Positions 35,192 to 44,656 of a stretch of 64,000 nucleotides of DNA are shown piece by piece. This DNA comes from JAAFHB01 sp963675995 (GTDB lineage Bacteria > Bacteroidota > Bacteroidia > Bacteroidales > Prolixibacteraceae), in NCBI GenBank assembly GCA_963675995.2, contig CAXXIY010000001.1, positions 1,302,001 to 1,366,000 on the forward strand, given 5' to 3'. The position numbers and the translations under genes were made by a program. Every line of letters begins with the position of its first letter. Position 1 is the stretch's first letter. The notes under the pieces are model-generated. The model saw only the letters and a program-made list of their open reading frames with translations. It was not told the origin of the DNA and made no database searches.

Positions 35192-37378
35192 ATGGCGAAA
35201 GACAAAAAAAATAGAAAAGCACTCCGTTTTAACAAACAGGGTTTAAAGCGGGCCATCCTTGCGGTATATTACGAAAACAGCAATCAGTCATTTAATTACA
35301 AGCAGATTGGTGCAGCAGTAGGAGCAAAGGATGTAGGTGAATTACAATTGGTAAATGTTGTTTTGCAGGAACTGCGTGATGCAGATGCGCTTGTTGAAAC
35401 AGATCGTGGCAAATACCGACTTAAATCTCAGGGAGGAACAATTACCGGAGTGATTGAACTAAATCCCAAAGGATATGGTCAGGTGAGTAGCGAAGAGCTC
35501 GTGGAACCTGTTTTTGTTTCGGCAGCCAATATGAACCATGCCCTGGACGGAGATAAAGTAAGAGTTCGCCTCTACGCAAGGCGGAAAAAGGCCAATCCGG
35601 AAGCCGAAGTGATCGAAATTCTTGAACGGGCAAAGACAACATTCGTAGGAACAATCGAGATTTCCCAATTCAGTGCTTTCCTTATTCCCAATAAGAAAAC
35701 TCCTTTCGATCTGTTTATTCCTAAGGATAAGTTATTAGGGGCCAAGAATGGTCAAAAGGCCATTGCACGGATTCTGGACTGGCCTGAACATGCAAGGAAT
35801 CCGTTTGCGGAAATCATCGATGTTCTTGGTGATGCGGGAAATAATAATACGGAGATGCACGCTATTCTTGCTGAGTTCGGTCTTCCTTATCAATATCCTG
35901 AAGCAGTAAATCAGGTTGCTGAAAAGATCCCCTATGAAATTCCAGAGAATGAGATAAAGAACAGGCGCGACTTCCGGAACATCCCTACTTTTACCATCGA
36001 CCCTGCTGATGCCAAGGACTTCGATGATGCCCTTTCGGTTCAAAAACTGGAAAACGGTCTTTGGGAAGTTGGGGTTCATATCGCCGATGTTACCTGGTAT
36101 GTTAAACCAGAATCGTTACTCGAAGAGGAGGCTTACAACCGGGCAACATCCGTTTACCTGGTCGATCGGGTTGTTCCCATGCTCCCCGAGAAGTTATCGA
36201 ATGGTGTTTGCTCCCTAAGGCCAGATGAGGATAAACTTTGCTTTTCGGCAGTATTTCAAATCGATGATAAGAGTGTGGTCCGGCATGAGTGGTTCGGACG
36301 AACCATTATCCATTCTGATCGCCGTTTTGCCTACGAGGAGGCGCAGCAAGTGATCGAAACTGGGGAAGGCGATTTGAAGAATGAGATTCTGACCCTTAAC
36401 CGGTTGGCAAAAAAACTGAGGGAGATTCGGTTTTCAGCAGGCTCGATTGGATTCGATCGTGTAGAGGTGAAGTTTGAGATCGATAAAGATGGTAAACCGC
36501 TCAGCGTATTTTTTAAAGAATCGAAAGATTCCAATAAATTAATCGAAGAATTTATGCTGCTGGCCAACAAAAGAGTCGCTGAATTTGTGGGACTACCCGG
36601 CGCAAAAAAGAAAGAAAGGACCTTCGTTTACCGAATCCACGACAAACCCGATCCAGAGAAACTCGACAATTTTAATCACTTTATCAAACGGTTTGGGTAT
36701 GGTATCATGACCAATAATCCCCAGACTGTAATGGAGTCCATGAATAAACTGATTGAAAATGTGGCCGGCAAGAAGGAACAGAATGTGATCGAGACCCTTG
36801 CGATCAGGACCATGGCAAAAGCCGAATATTCGACCAGAAACATCGGGCATTATGGACTGGGCTTTGACTATTATACCCATTTTACTTCTCCGATCCGGCG
36901 TTACCCGGATATGATGGTACATCGACTTCTGGCACGATATCTCGAAGATGGACGATCGGTCCAATCGGACCAGTACGAGGAGATGTGCAAACATTCATCC
37001 GAAATGGAAAACAGGGCTGCCAACGCAGAACGGGCATCCATCAGGTATAAACAGGTTGAATTTATGGCCGATAAAATTGGTCAGCAGTTCAAAGGGGTGA
37101 TCTCTGGAGTAAAAGATTGGGGCATTTACGTTGAACTCGACGAGAACAAATGTGAAGGAATGGTCCCGCTATTTGAATTAACCGATGATTTTTATGAATT
37201 TGATGAAAAGAACTATTGCATCATTGGACGCCATACCCATAAAAAATATCAACTGGGTGATGCAATCGAAATTGAAATAGCCAGGGCAAATCTCGATAAA
37301 AAACAACTCGATTTCCGTATTGTGGGTGAAGTACTACCCCCATCAAGAATAAAAAATCCATATAAAAAAAGGAGATAA
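35192..37378 (+). CDS. rnr: Ribonuclease R, 728 aa
   Basis: RNase R is a 3'-to-5' exoribonuclease that degrades structured RNA in the cytosol. Order of domains: a basic N terminus and winged-helix region (1-70), cold-shock/OB domains (about 75-230), the RNB catalytic domain with the aspartate cluster TIDPADAKDFDDALSV, GVHIADVTWYV, and the C-terminal S1 domain (GVISGVKDWGIYVELDENK). FTSPIRRYPDMMVHRLL near the end of RNB is also diagnostic. The length is normal for Bacteroidota. The start ATG at 35192 is followed by a lysine-rich stretch (AKDKKNRKA). A DUF433 remnant follows the stop directly. Confidence 0.96.
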   Translation: MAKDKKNRKALRFNKQGLKRAILAVYYENSNQSFNYKQIGAAVGAKDVGELQLVNVVLQELRDADALVETDRGKYRLKSQGGTITGVIELNPKGYGQVSSEELVEPVFVSAANMNHALDGDKVRVRLYARRKKANPEAEVIEILERAKTTFVGTIEISQFSAFLIPNKKTPFDLFIPKDKLLGAKNGQKAIARILDWPEHARNPFAEIIDVLGDAGNNNTEMHAILAEFGLPYQYPEAVNQVAEKIPYEIPENEIKNRRDFRNIPTFTIDPADAKDFDDALSVQKLENGLWEVGVHIADVTWYVKPESLLEEEAYNRATSVYLVDRVVPMLPEKLSNGVCSLRPDEDKLCFSAVFQIDDKSVVRHEWFGRTIIHSDRRFAYEEAQQVIETGEGDLKNEILTLNRLAKKLREIRFSAGSIGFDRVEVKFEIDKDGKPLSVFFKESKDSNKLIEEFMLLANKRVAEFVGLPGAKKKERTFVYRIHDKPDPEKLDNFNHFIKRFGYGIMTNNPQTVMESMNKLIENVAGKKEQNVIETLAIRTMAKAEYSTRNIGHYGLGFDYYTHFTSPIRRYPDMMVHRLLARYLEDGRSVQSDQYEEMCKHSSEMENRAANAERASIRYKQVEFMADKIGQQFKGVISGVKDWGIYVELDENKCEGMVPLFELTDDFYEFDEKNYCIIGRHTHKKYQLGDAIEIEIARANLDKKQLDFRIVGEVLPPSRIKNPYKKRR

Positions 37379-37381
37379 TAT

Positions 37382-37507
37382 ATTATTGAATTTGAAAATA
37401 AAAATCTCTTTGAATATTTGGAGACGGGTGATACTTGTGTGAATTTTACGGAAGACTTTGAAGGTGTAAGTAAAGAACAGGTTTTAAAAGTTCTTGAGAT
37501 GTCATAA
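37382..37507 (+). pseudogene. DUF433 antitoxin-like gene remnant (C-terminal part)
   Basis: Directly after rnr, in the same frame after its stop, about 41 codons read IIEFENKNLFEYLETGDT, then VNFTEDFEGVSKEQVLKVLEMS and a stop. This matches the C-terminal helix region of DUF433 proteins (leader, then EYLxxGDTxxEFxxDFPxVSxEQ), which are small DNA-binding antitoxin-like partners of PIN-like DUF5615 proteins. No start codon of the usual kind and no N-terminal half remain, and no toxin is seen next to it. It is best read as a relic of a toxin-antitoxin pair lost from this site. Confidence 0.6.
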
Positions 37508-37640
37508 AAATTAATTCAAACCTTCAGTAATATCCAGTTTCAATAGTCATCTTTAATTGCCTGGATTTAATATTTGTTTGTCTCTGTTAATTTCTATTCT
37601 TTTGTGTCAGCTTATCTGGCAGTTTCCAACAATTCTGAAA

Positions 37641-38168
37641 ATGACAGAGATCCCGGAAATTTCAATTTTAACACTTTTGGCGGTGACAAGTTTTGAATTA
37701 ATGTTGATGAAAGGTGTCTTGATTATCATTGTTTTGGTGATAGGATTTATTGTTTTTAACCGTACCCGTACTTTTTCTAAGGGGGCATCGGGAAAAAAAA
37801 TGTCATTTCGTAAAAGGACAAAGCCTTTTTGTGTCGAGATCCTTCTGCATAAAAGCGCGCGTTTTAACCCTTCAAATGTAGAAATGAGTGTTACAAATAC
37901 GGGTATTAAAGCGATCGATCTGTACGCGCCTGTTATTATTTTCAAACGGTGGTTCACCAAACGAAAATTTCGTGTTCTCAAAGTTGAGCACTCTGAAATT
38001 TACCCCATTCTGTTAGAGCGGGACAAAACATATGTACTCGATATCTCTCTTGAACAATTTTACGAAACAGTCCCCGAATTACAACTCGCATGCCGAATGA
38101 GCATAGAGATGAAAGATCTCAATGGGAATAAGTTCAGGAGCCAGACGGTCAGACTGAAATGGTTTTAA
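37641..38168 (+). CDS. Membrane-anchored hypothetical protein, 175 aa, upstream of pulA
   Basis: The ATG at 37641 gives one strong transmembrane helix near the N terminus (LMLMKGVLIIIVLVIGFIVF), followed by a basic segment (NRTRTFSKGASGKKMSFRKRTK) and a domain likely rich in beta strands (VEMSVTNTGIKAIDLYAPVI; TYVLDISLEQFYE; RSQTVRLKWF). A TTG 84 bp upstream would add a second hydrophobic segment and cannot be excluded. The stop is 4 bp before the pulA ATG, so the two are probably translated from one mRNA. I do not recognise a family. The soluble part should face the cytosol if the positive-inside rule holds. Confidence 0.7.
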   Translation: MTEIPEISILTLLAVTSFELMLMKGVLIIIVLVIGFIVFNRTRTFSKGASGKKMSFRKRTKPFCVEILLHKSARFNPSNVEMSVTNTGIKAIDLYAPVIIFKRWFTKRKFRVLKVEHSEIYPILLERDKTYVLDISLEQFYETVPELQLACRMSIEMKDLNGNKFRSQTVRLKWF

Positions 38169-38172
38169 TTGA

Positions 38173-40119
38173 ATGAGAAACTGGAAATTTAAGGCGAGCG
38201 ATTTTAGTGAATTCCCTGTATATGAGGGTGATGATCTTGGCATAACGTGGACTCCCGAAAAAACTTATATTAAGATTTGGGCCCCTTCTGCACAACGGAT
38301 CTTTTTCAGGCTTTATAAAACAGGACAGGGTGGTCAGCCAATTGAGGAATTCCAGTTATTGCCAGATGATCAGGGTACCTGGTTTTATGAAATCAGGGAA
38401 AATCTGGAAGGGATGTTTTACACCATTCAGGTCCGCGATGCATTGGGTTGGCTCAAAGAGGGTCCCGATATTTATGCAAAAGCCACCGGGGTAAATGGTT
38501 CCCGCGGAATGATCATCGACTTTCAAAAGAGTAATCCCAGCCATTGGGAAACTGACAAGCACCATACATTAGCAAATCCAACGGATATGCTGATTTATGA
38601 AGTTCACATACGCGACTTTTCAATGTCACCCTCTTCAGGAATTACCAACAAAGGAAAATACCTGGGATTTACTGAATTGGGGACGAAACTCCCGACTGGT
38701 GAGACTACAGGTATCGATCATTTGAAAGAATTGGGAGTTACCCATGTACATTTACTTCCGGTTGCCGATTTCTATACTGTTGATGAATTGAATCCCTCGG
38801 CCCACTATAACTGGGGTTATGACCCTTTGAATTATAATACTCCTGAAGGCTGGTATTCAACTGATCCAATCAATTGTACCACGCGGATCAGGGAACTCAA
38901 ACAGTTGGTTTTATCACTGCACAACAACGGAATGGGGGTGATCCTTGATGTGGTCTACAACCATACAGGACTGATTTTTGAATCTTACTTCAACCAAACG
39001 ATACCCGGATATTTTTACCGTTTTAATCCCGATGGTACATTCTCTGACGGGAGTGGTTGCGGAACGGAACTTGCAACAGAGCGTGAGATGGTCCGACGTT
39101 ACATCATCGATTCGGTAGTTTACTGGGCAACGGAATATCATATCGATGGTTTCCGCTTCGATTTGATGGGATTGATAGATATCGAAACAATGAATCAGAT
39201 CCGGCGCCGACTTGACGACATTAACCCTGAAATATTCATCTACGGCGAAGGGTGGAGTGGTGGCCAGAGTCCTCTCCCAGAAATGTCCCGGGCTGTAAAA
39301 TCCAACACAAAGCAACTCGACCGGATCGCCTCTTTTTGCGACGATATGCGCAACGGTCTGAAAGGCTCCCCCTTTGACAAAAATAATGCGGGTTTCATTA
39401 GTGGCATTACCCTTCGGGAGGAACAACTGAAATTTGCAATTACTGGCGCTGTTGAACACGATCAGATTATTTACGATTTTGTGAATACTTCGCAACATTC
39501 CTGGGCAAAAAGTCCGGTACAATGTGTCAATTATATCTCCTGTCACGATAATCTAACCCTTTTCGATAAGCTTCAATACTCCTGCCCCGAAGCTTCCCCC
39601 GAAATTATCGAGCGAATGGCTCGCCTGGCTTTTGGGATTATTTTTACATCACAGGGAGTTCCGTTTCTTCTTGCCGGAGACGAGATGCTTCGGTCGAAAG
39701 GGGGTCACCCCGATTCTTATCGCTCCCCTGACTATATCAATCAAATCGACTGGACCCGAAAAGTAAAATATGCCGGACTGGTGAATTTTGTAAAGAGTTG
39801 TGTTGAATTGAGGCATCAGCATCCGGCATTCCGGATGTGGGATGGAGACATGGTTCGCGCAAAACTAAGGTTTTATTCAAAATACATTCCCGGCGTTATC
39901 GTCTATGAATTGGGTGATCACGCAAACGGTGATCGTTGGAGACGGATAATTGTGCTCCTTAACGGGAATAATTACTCAGTTGAATACGAGATACCATTTG
40001 AGAACTGGTTGATTATTGCCCAAAACGGCGAAATAATGCCCAACGGGATCGGTCATACGAAAACAGGGTTAGTCCGGCTCCATGCCATTTCAATGATGAT
40101 TCTGGCAGCTGAAGAGTAA
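38173..40119 (+). CDS. pulA: Type I pullulanase / glycogen debranching enzyme (GH13), 648 aa
   Basis: This enzyme cleaves alpha-1,6 branches of glycogen or pullulan. An N-terminal carbohydrate-binding-like domain (IKIWAPSAQRIFFRLY) precedes the GH13 barrel. Type I pullulanase signature YNWGYDP is present, followed by conserved GH13 regions DVVYNHTG, the nucleophile aspartate in GFRFDLMG, the acid/base glutamate in IYGEGWSGG and the third carboxylate in SCHDNLTL. A C-terminal beta domain closes the protein. There is no signal peptide, so it should act in the cytosol on stored glycogen. It overlaps closely with the upstream membrane protein gene (4-bp gap). Confidence 0.95.
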   Translation: MRNWKFKASDFSEFPVYEGDDLGITWTPEKTYIKIWAPSAQRIFFRLYKTGQGGQPIEEFQLLPDDQGTWFYEIRENLEGMFYTIQVRDALGWLKEGPDIYAKATGVNGSRGMIIDFQKSNPSHWETDKHHTLANPTDMLIYEVHIRDFSMSPSSGITNKGKYLGFTELGTKLPTGETTGIDHLKELGVTHVHLLPVADFYTVDELNPSAHYNWGYDPLNYNTPEGWYSTDPINCTTRIRELKQLVLSLHNNGMGVILDVVYNHTGLIFESYFNQTIPGYFYRFNPDGTFSDGSGCGTELATEREMVRRYIIDSVVYWATEYHIDGFRFDLMGLIDIETMNQIRRRLDDINPEIFIYGEGWSGGQSPLPEMSRAVKSNTKQLDRIASFCDDMRNGLKGSPFDKNNAGFISGITLREEQLKFAITGAVEHDQIIYDFVNTSQHSWAKSPVQCVNYISCHDNLTLFDKLQYSCPEASPEIIERMARLAFGIIFTSQGVPFLLAGDEMLRSKGGHPDSYRSPDYINQIDWTRKVKYAGLVNFVKSCVELRHQHPAFRMWDGDMVRAKLRFYSKYIPGVIVYELGDHANGDRWRRIIVLLNGNNYSVEYEIPFENWLIIAQNGEIMPNGIGHTKTGLVRLHAISMMILAAEE

Positions 40120-40126
40120 TTCAAAT

Positions 40127-40139
40127 GCCAAAATTTGGC
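40127..40139. repeat. 13-bp palindrome upstream of the antiporter gene
   Basis: GCCAAAATTTGGC is a perfect palindrome with a one-base centre. It sits 7 bp after the pulA stop and about 34 bp before a possible -7 box (TACATTTG, 40173-40180) for the antiporter gene. It could be an operator or just part of a hairpin after pulA. Confidence 0.35.
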
Positions 40140-40202
40140 GCCATCTCATTACCGGAAGTTCTGAATATTTTGTACATTTGAAAACGTACGATCTTAATTT
40201 TT

Positions 40203-41687
40203 ATGAACATTACCATTGACAACATATTACTCATAGGCTCCATGCTTTTGTTTTTAAGCTTATTGGCAAGCAGAACAACAAAATATGGTATCCCAGCCCT
40301 TTTGGTATTTATCTTTGTAGGTATGTTAGCCGGCTCGGATGGCCCTGGCGGAATCTACTTTTATGACCCTCGAATTGCAAAGTTCATAGGGGTCATTGCA
40401 TTAAGTTTTATTTTGTTTTCGGGTGGATTGGGGACAAAATGGACCGATATAAAACCAGTCATTTGGCAGGGTGTGGCTTTATCAACTCTGGGTGTGGTAA
40501 TCACTACTGCAATAGTTGCTCTGATCGTGACGACCATTACCGATTTTTCGATTCTCGAAGGATGTTTACTTGGAGCCATCGTATCCTCAACTGACGCTGC
40601 GGCAGTCTTTTCAATTTTGCGCTCAAAAAGTATCGGCTTAAAAGGAAATTTAAGACCCCTTCTGGAGTTGGAAAGTGGAAGCAATGACCCAATGGCTTAC
40701 TTCCTGACTATTGTGTTTACCTATCTTCTTGTCAATAGCGGCGCCAGTTACCTGTCGCTGATTCCAATGTTCTTCAAACAAATGATCATTGGTTCCGTAA
40801 CCGGCTATGCAATGGGTATTGTCATGCACAAAATCATTAATTGGATAAAGCTGGATTTTGAAGGTCTTTATTCTGTATTGCTATTGGCACTGGTGTTATT
40901 CGTCTTTTCATTTACAGAGTATATTGGAGGTAATGCATTTCTTGCTGTTTATATCTCGGCCTGTGTTTTAGGGAACAGGGATTTCATCCACAAAAAGAGT
41001 TTAATTAAACATTTTGACGGACAGGCGTGGATGATGCAGATAATCATGTTCCTTACATTAGGGTTACTGGTCTTCCCAAAGCAAATTGTGCCCCATTTTG
41101 GAATAGGAATGATGATCTCTTTGGCACTGATATTAGTGGCACGCCCAATAAGTGTATTTTTTTCTTTGATTTTTTTTAAACTTGGATTGCGGAATAAACT
41201 CTTCATCTCATGGGTCGGCTTAAGAGGTGCAGTACCTATCGTTCTTGCTACTTATCCGCTTACAGAAGGGATCGTGAAGGCTAATATTATATTCAACCTT
41301 GTTTTCTTCATTTCGGTTACGTCGGTTCTTATTCAAGGAACGGGTTTACCGGTTATCGCAAAATGGCTCAATTTGGTTGTACCCGATAGTCTGAAAAAGA
41401 AATCGGTTTTGGACCTGGAAATGGCTATTGGAAATAAATCAATCTATACCACAGTTCTGATCGAACCACATTTCACCTGTATTGGAAAATCTATTGTTGA
41501 TCTTGGATTACCTAAAACTATCATTATCAGCTTAATCGAAAGGGAGAATAAATTTTTTATTTCCGACGGTTCAACCAGCTTCCGTGAAGGTGATAAATTA
41601 TATTTTATAGCCGACAATTCAGGCGACCTGGAAAATTTGTATAGCTGTATTGGAATGAGACCCATCGAAGGGAACGCTCAAAAATGA
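40203..41687 (+). CDS. CPA1-type potassium/proton antiporter with TrkA-C domain, 494 aa
   Basis: Twelve or so transmembrane helices cover residues 1-390 (for example IGVIALSFILFSGGL and LLALVLFVFSF), with the CPA1 motifs SSTDAAAVFSILR and ESGSNDPMAYFL containing the ion-binding Asn-Asp pair. The C-terminal part (about 415-485; VLIEPHFTCIGKSIVDLGLP, EGDKLYFIADN) is an RCK-C/TrkA-C domain, which senses a ligand and gates transport. This layout matches NhaP2/CvrA potassium/proton antiporters of the inner membrane, which export K+ and protect against high internal potassium. Ion choice (K+ or Na+) is inferred. Confidence 0.92.
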   Translation: MNITIDNILLIGSMLLFLSLLASRTTKYGIPALLVFIFVGMLAGSDGPGGIYFYDPRIAKFIGVIALSFILFSGGLGTKWTDIKPVIWQGVALSTLGVVITTAIVALIVTTITDFSILEGCLLGAIVSSTDAAAVFSILRSKSIGLKGNLRPLLELESGSNDPMAYFLTIVFTYLLVNSGASYLSLIPMFFKQMIIGSVTGYAMGIVMHKIINWIKLDFEGLYSVLLLALVLFVFSFTEYIGGNAFLAVYISACVLGNRDFIHKKSLIKHFDGQAWMMQIIMFLTLGLLVFPKQIVPHFGIGMMISLALILVARPISVFFSLIFFKLGLRNKLFISWVGLRGAVPIVLATYPLTEGIVKANIIFNLVFFISVTSVLIQGTGLPVIAKWLNLVVPDSLKKKSVLDLEMAIGNKSIYTTVLIEPHFTCIGKSIVDLGLPKTIIISLIERENKFFISDGSTSFREGDKLYFIADNSGDLENLYSCIGMRPIEGNAQK

Positions 41688-41779
41688 GTTTGAAAATAAA
41701 AGTGGTTTTCCGCTAGTCGTTAAAAACTAGTTATATACAGATGAGAATGTCAATCAAATTTTAATTAAATTGCCAAAGG

Positions 41780-42325
41780 ATGAGAAACAAAACAAATTTA
41801 ATACCTGCATTGATCGTGTTCTCTGTTCAGATCCTGTTTGCCTGCTCCGGAGAAGGGCCAAAGAAAACAATGCCACAGATCACTGCCAGGTTTGATGTCA
41901 ATAGCCTCGTTGTTCAGGATTCGAATACCAACAGGAAGGTACGCGGACAGGTGCTCTACTTACCTGTTTATTCGAATATCCCCTACTTTGAACATGACAG
42001 GAAGTTTAATTTGAATGCCTTCGTGGCCGTTCACAATACCGACTTTAGTCATCAAATGACCATAACCAAGGTGTTGTTTTTCGATAATGATGGGAATCTG
42101 GTTTCCAATTACCTGACTAAAGATGTTATTCTTCAACCTTTGGGAGCTACAAATTTTTTCGTCCCCGAAAGGGATAAGAGTGGAACCGGCGCAAATTTTA
42201 TAGTGGAATGGGTTGCCGATACCAAAATCAGCGAACCCCTTATTGAATCAGTGATGATCGGACTGACAGGTGGCCAGGGAGTCTCCTTCTCAAGTGTTGG
42301 TCGTATAATCAGGGAGTCAAAATAG
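41780..42325 (+). CDS. DUF3124 family lipoprotein, 181 aa
   Basis: The start MRNKTNLIPALIVFSVQILFAC with the cysteine at residue 22 is a lipoprotein signal. The mature protein has the DUF3124 features LYLPVYSNIPYF, RKFNLNAFVAVHNTD, FFVPERDKSGTGANFIVEW and LIESVMIGLTGGQGVSFSS. The family has no established function. It would be attached to the outer membrane or periplasmic face. It follows the antiporter gene on the same strand after 92 bp, so a shared transcript is possible, but a short hairpin-like sequence (CTAGT, ACTAG) lies between. Confidence 0.9.
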   Translation: MRNKTNLIPALIVFSVQILFACSGEGPKKTMPQITARFDVNSLVVQDSNTNRKVRGQVLYLPVYSNIPYFEHDRKFNLNAFVAVHNTDFSHQMTITKVLFFDNDGNLVSNYLTKDVILQPLGATNFFVPERDKSGTGANFIVEWVADTKISEPLIESVMIGLTGGQGVSFSSVGRIIRESK

Positions 42326-42699
42326 TTGATAACTCTTATTTTGCTTGCCTGTCTGAAGTTAAACTTTTCCCCTGAAAAGCGGGTTCGCCCTTGTTTTGTT
42401 GATGCAGGCAGTACTAAAAACTGATTCAACTCCGGTTAACGAAACAAACAATTTAATTGCCTATTACAAAACTCAGCTAAAAGCCCGCAATAACCGCCGG
42501 AATATGGGTAAGGAGGTGTCTAAAAAATCCCCAATCGCTGCGGCTCCACGGTAGAATTGAAATTGCCTTGTTACTTTTGATCACCTGCCAACAGGTTTAA
42601 ATTAGCCCTCAATGCAGATCAGGTAATATGATTAAGTAATGATTAATGTCGCAATCATTAATGTTATGGGCAGCAATTATTTCTGATCAGCACGTTTAC
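42326..42699. other. Convergent intergenic region after DUF3124 and ald genes
   Basis: About 370 bp with no gene seen. It contains an inverted repeat ATTAATG (42642-42648) with CATTAAT (42656-42662), which lacks a T-run. A short stretch near 42510-42530 (gaggtgtctaaaaaatcccc) resembles ends of some insertion sequences, but no transposase or second end was found. Both flanking genes end here, so terminators are expected. Confidence 0.45.
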
Positions 42700-43917
42700 T
42701 TAAAACGCAGCCATCAGCAGATTAATATCGGTAACCGGAATATTCAGTACCGCACCGATGTCCTGATTCGTTAAAACCCCGTTGAACACATAAATTCCTT
42801 CACAAAATCCGCGGTTGGTCTTGACATACTGGTTGATTCCACCCGATTGTCCTATATCGAGCAACATAGGTGTAAGTATATTACTCACCGCAATTGAGGT
42901 CGTTCGTGCAACGCGCGAGGTAATATTGGGTACACAATAGTGGATCACACCATGTTCAACATAGGTTGGTTTTTTATGGTTGGTCATTCTGGAAGTCTCG
43001 ATGCATCCTCCCTGGATGATGTTGAGGTCGATAATCACCGAATTCTCCTTCATCCCTTCGACCATCTCTTCAGGTACAATTATTTTGGGCATCTCATTCA
43101 TCGACAGGGCGCCGATGACCACTTCTGCTGTTCTCATCGCCTTCCGAAGCGCCTTGGGATGAAAAACAGAAGTAAAAACCCGCTGTCCCATTCGTGATTG
43201 AAAATCCATTAATTTCGAAATCGAATCATCAAAGACTTTTACAATTGCCCCCAATGCCAAAGCAGTACGTGCTGCATTTTCCGCAGCTGTCCCTGAACCC
43301 AGAATGACCACCTCTGTTGGAGAAATGCCTGTAACTGAACCAAGAATCACCCCTTTCCCGTTTCTGTCGTTGCTCAGGTATTCGCTCGCAACAATCATGG
43401 CACAGTTTCCCATGATCTCGCTGAAGATCCTTTCGACGGGGAAAATTCCAAATTCGTCTTTCATATATTCAAAACCTACGGCAGTCACTTTTTTTCGCAT
43501 CAGACGACGCACCGATTCCTGTGTTTGCAGGGTGAGGTAAATTGGTGAAAGGAGCAACTGGTTTCCTTTCATTAATTCACTCTCCTCCTGAGTAAAAGGT
43601 GCCATTTTTAAAACAATGTCACACTGAAATATTTCAGCTGCCGATTGGCATATCACAGCTCCTGATTCTGAAAAGTCTTTGTCAGTGTAGTTGGCCTCCT
43701 TTCCTGCACCGGTTTCTACAAATACATCATGTCCGTTATTAACAAGAACTTCAATAGATTGGGGGGTGAGCGGGACACTGTATTCAAGAGAAGAGGAACT
43801 GTCAGGCAGGCCGATACTTAGTTTAATATTTCGCGGACACCTCTTGTAAAGCTCTTCCCTAGGAAGGAGCTGGTCATTGGCCAGTGACGACAATTTACCA
43901 CCTTTCCTTTGATTCAT
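42700..43917 (-). CDS. ald: Alanine dehydrogenase, 405 aa
   Basis: The protein belongs to the alanine dehydrogenase/PntA family and should interconvert alanine and pyruvate plus ammonia with NAD. Visible are the N-terminal substrate domain (VETGAGKEANYTDKDF), the dinucleotide fold VVILGSGTAAENAARTALALG with a charged end VKVFDDS, and PEEMVEGMKENSVIIDLNI near the C terminus. At 405 aa it is about 30 residues longer than the usual 370 aa, with a longer N terminus (PREELYKRCPRNIKLSIGLP) as in other Bacteroidota. It follows tsaE after 26 bp, so the two are likely one operon. Confidence 0.88.
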   Translation of the reverse strand: MNQRKGGKLSSLANDQLLPREELYKRCPRNIKLSIGLPDSSSSLEYSVPLTPQSIEVLVNNGHDVFVETGAGKEANYTDKDFSESGAVICQSAAEIFQCDIVLKMAPFTQEESELMKGNQLLLSPIYLTLQTQESVRRLMRKKVTAVGFEYMKDEFGIFPVERIFSEIMGNCAMIVASEYLSNDRNGKGVILGSVTGISPTEVVILGSGTAAENAARTALALGAIVKVFDDSISKLMDFQSRMGQRVFTSVFHPKALRKAMRTAEVVIGALSMNEMPKIIVPEEMVEGMKENSVIIDLNIIQGGCIETSRMTNHKKPTYVEHGVIHYCVPNITSRVARTTSIAVSNILTPMLLDIGQSGGINQYVKTNRGFCEGIYVFNGVLTNQDIGAVLNIPVTDINLLMAAF

Positions 43918-43943
43918 AATCTCACTATTTTAAACAAGTATCC

Positions 43944-44360
43944 TCAAACCGTTTCAATTATCCTTTTTCCACCTTCAATCTCACGGATGTACACCTTAAC
44001 TGCAATTGCAGGGAGAAGAGGTTCAATCAATTCAGGCCATTCGATAAAACAATAATCACTACTGTAAAAGTAATCTTCATATCCAATATCAAAAACTTCA
44101 CTAATGTTTTTAATGCGATAAAAGTCGAAATGAAACACTGTGCCATTGTTTTCTGTTTTATACTCATTGATCAGTGAAAAAGTGGGTGAAGTGACATAAT
44201 CCAATACCTTCATCTCCTCACATAGCGCCTTAATAAAGGTCGTTTTGCCTGCCCCCATCCCACCATAGAATGCAAATATCCGGTCTGCCGGATGTGCCTG
44301 TATAAATCTGGCTGCAATATGATTGATTTCGGAAAGCGATTTGATCTCAGCCTTGAACAT
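43944..44360 (-). CDS. tsaE: tRNA t6A biosynthesis ATPase TsaE, 138 aa
   Basis: TsaE is the small ATPase that works with TsaB and TsaD to make N6-threonylcarbamoyladenosine at position 37 of ANN-decoding tRNAs. The Walker A motif GGMGAGKTTFIKAL is at about residues 34-47, followed by VTSPTFSLINEY and HFDFYRI. The C-terminal YCFIEWPELI is also characteristic. The length is normal for the family. It is first in an apparent operon with ald and is divergent from gcvH. Confidence 0.95.
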   Translation of the reverse strand: MFKAEIKSLSEINHIAARFIQAHPADRIFAFYGGMGAGKTTFIKALCEEMKVLDYVTSPTFSLINEYKTENNGTVFHFDFYRIKNISEVFDIGYEDYFYSSDYCFIEWPELIEPLLPAIAVKVYIREIEGGKRIIETV

Positions 44361-44598
44361 TTTATGATATGATAATTTGTTTTACACTTCAAGTATAGTG
44401 AAAATCCGGCTATATTAAAAGCGATTGTAGAAAAATTCCTGATTAAACTCAATTTCAACATGGACCGGCAGATCGTCTTAATGCCTAAAATCAGGACCTC
44501 TTCAAAGTTTGAAGCGAATTCTAATGATATATTTCGTATTTTTGCAGCGTCCGTGCAGCCGTAGAATTTGATTATTTTATTGACCCAAAGGCAAATTG

Positions 44599-44606
44599 TA
44601 TGTTTG
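44599..44606 (+). promoter_or_regulatory. Possible -7 box upstream of gcvH
   Basis: TATGTTTG matches the Bacteroidota -7 consensus and would give a leader of about 45 nt for gcvH. The nearest TTG upstream is only 16 bp away, shorter than usual. A second match, TATTTTTG at 44537-44544, is also present in this divergent tsaE/gcvH region. Confidence 0.28.
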
Positions 44607-44656
44607 CTTGAACAAGCTGAAGTATATTAATAATCAACTTATAAAAAACTCAATTA

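Noticed and set aside
40173..40180. Promoter of the antiporter gene at TACATTTG
   Set aside because: The -7 box matches, but no -33 TTG lies at the right distance; it is mentioned only as a possibility.
42505..42535. Insertion sequence end near gaggtgtctaaaaaatcccc
   Set aside because: There is no transposase, no second end and no target duplication; the match is a short resemblance only.
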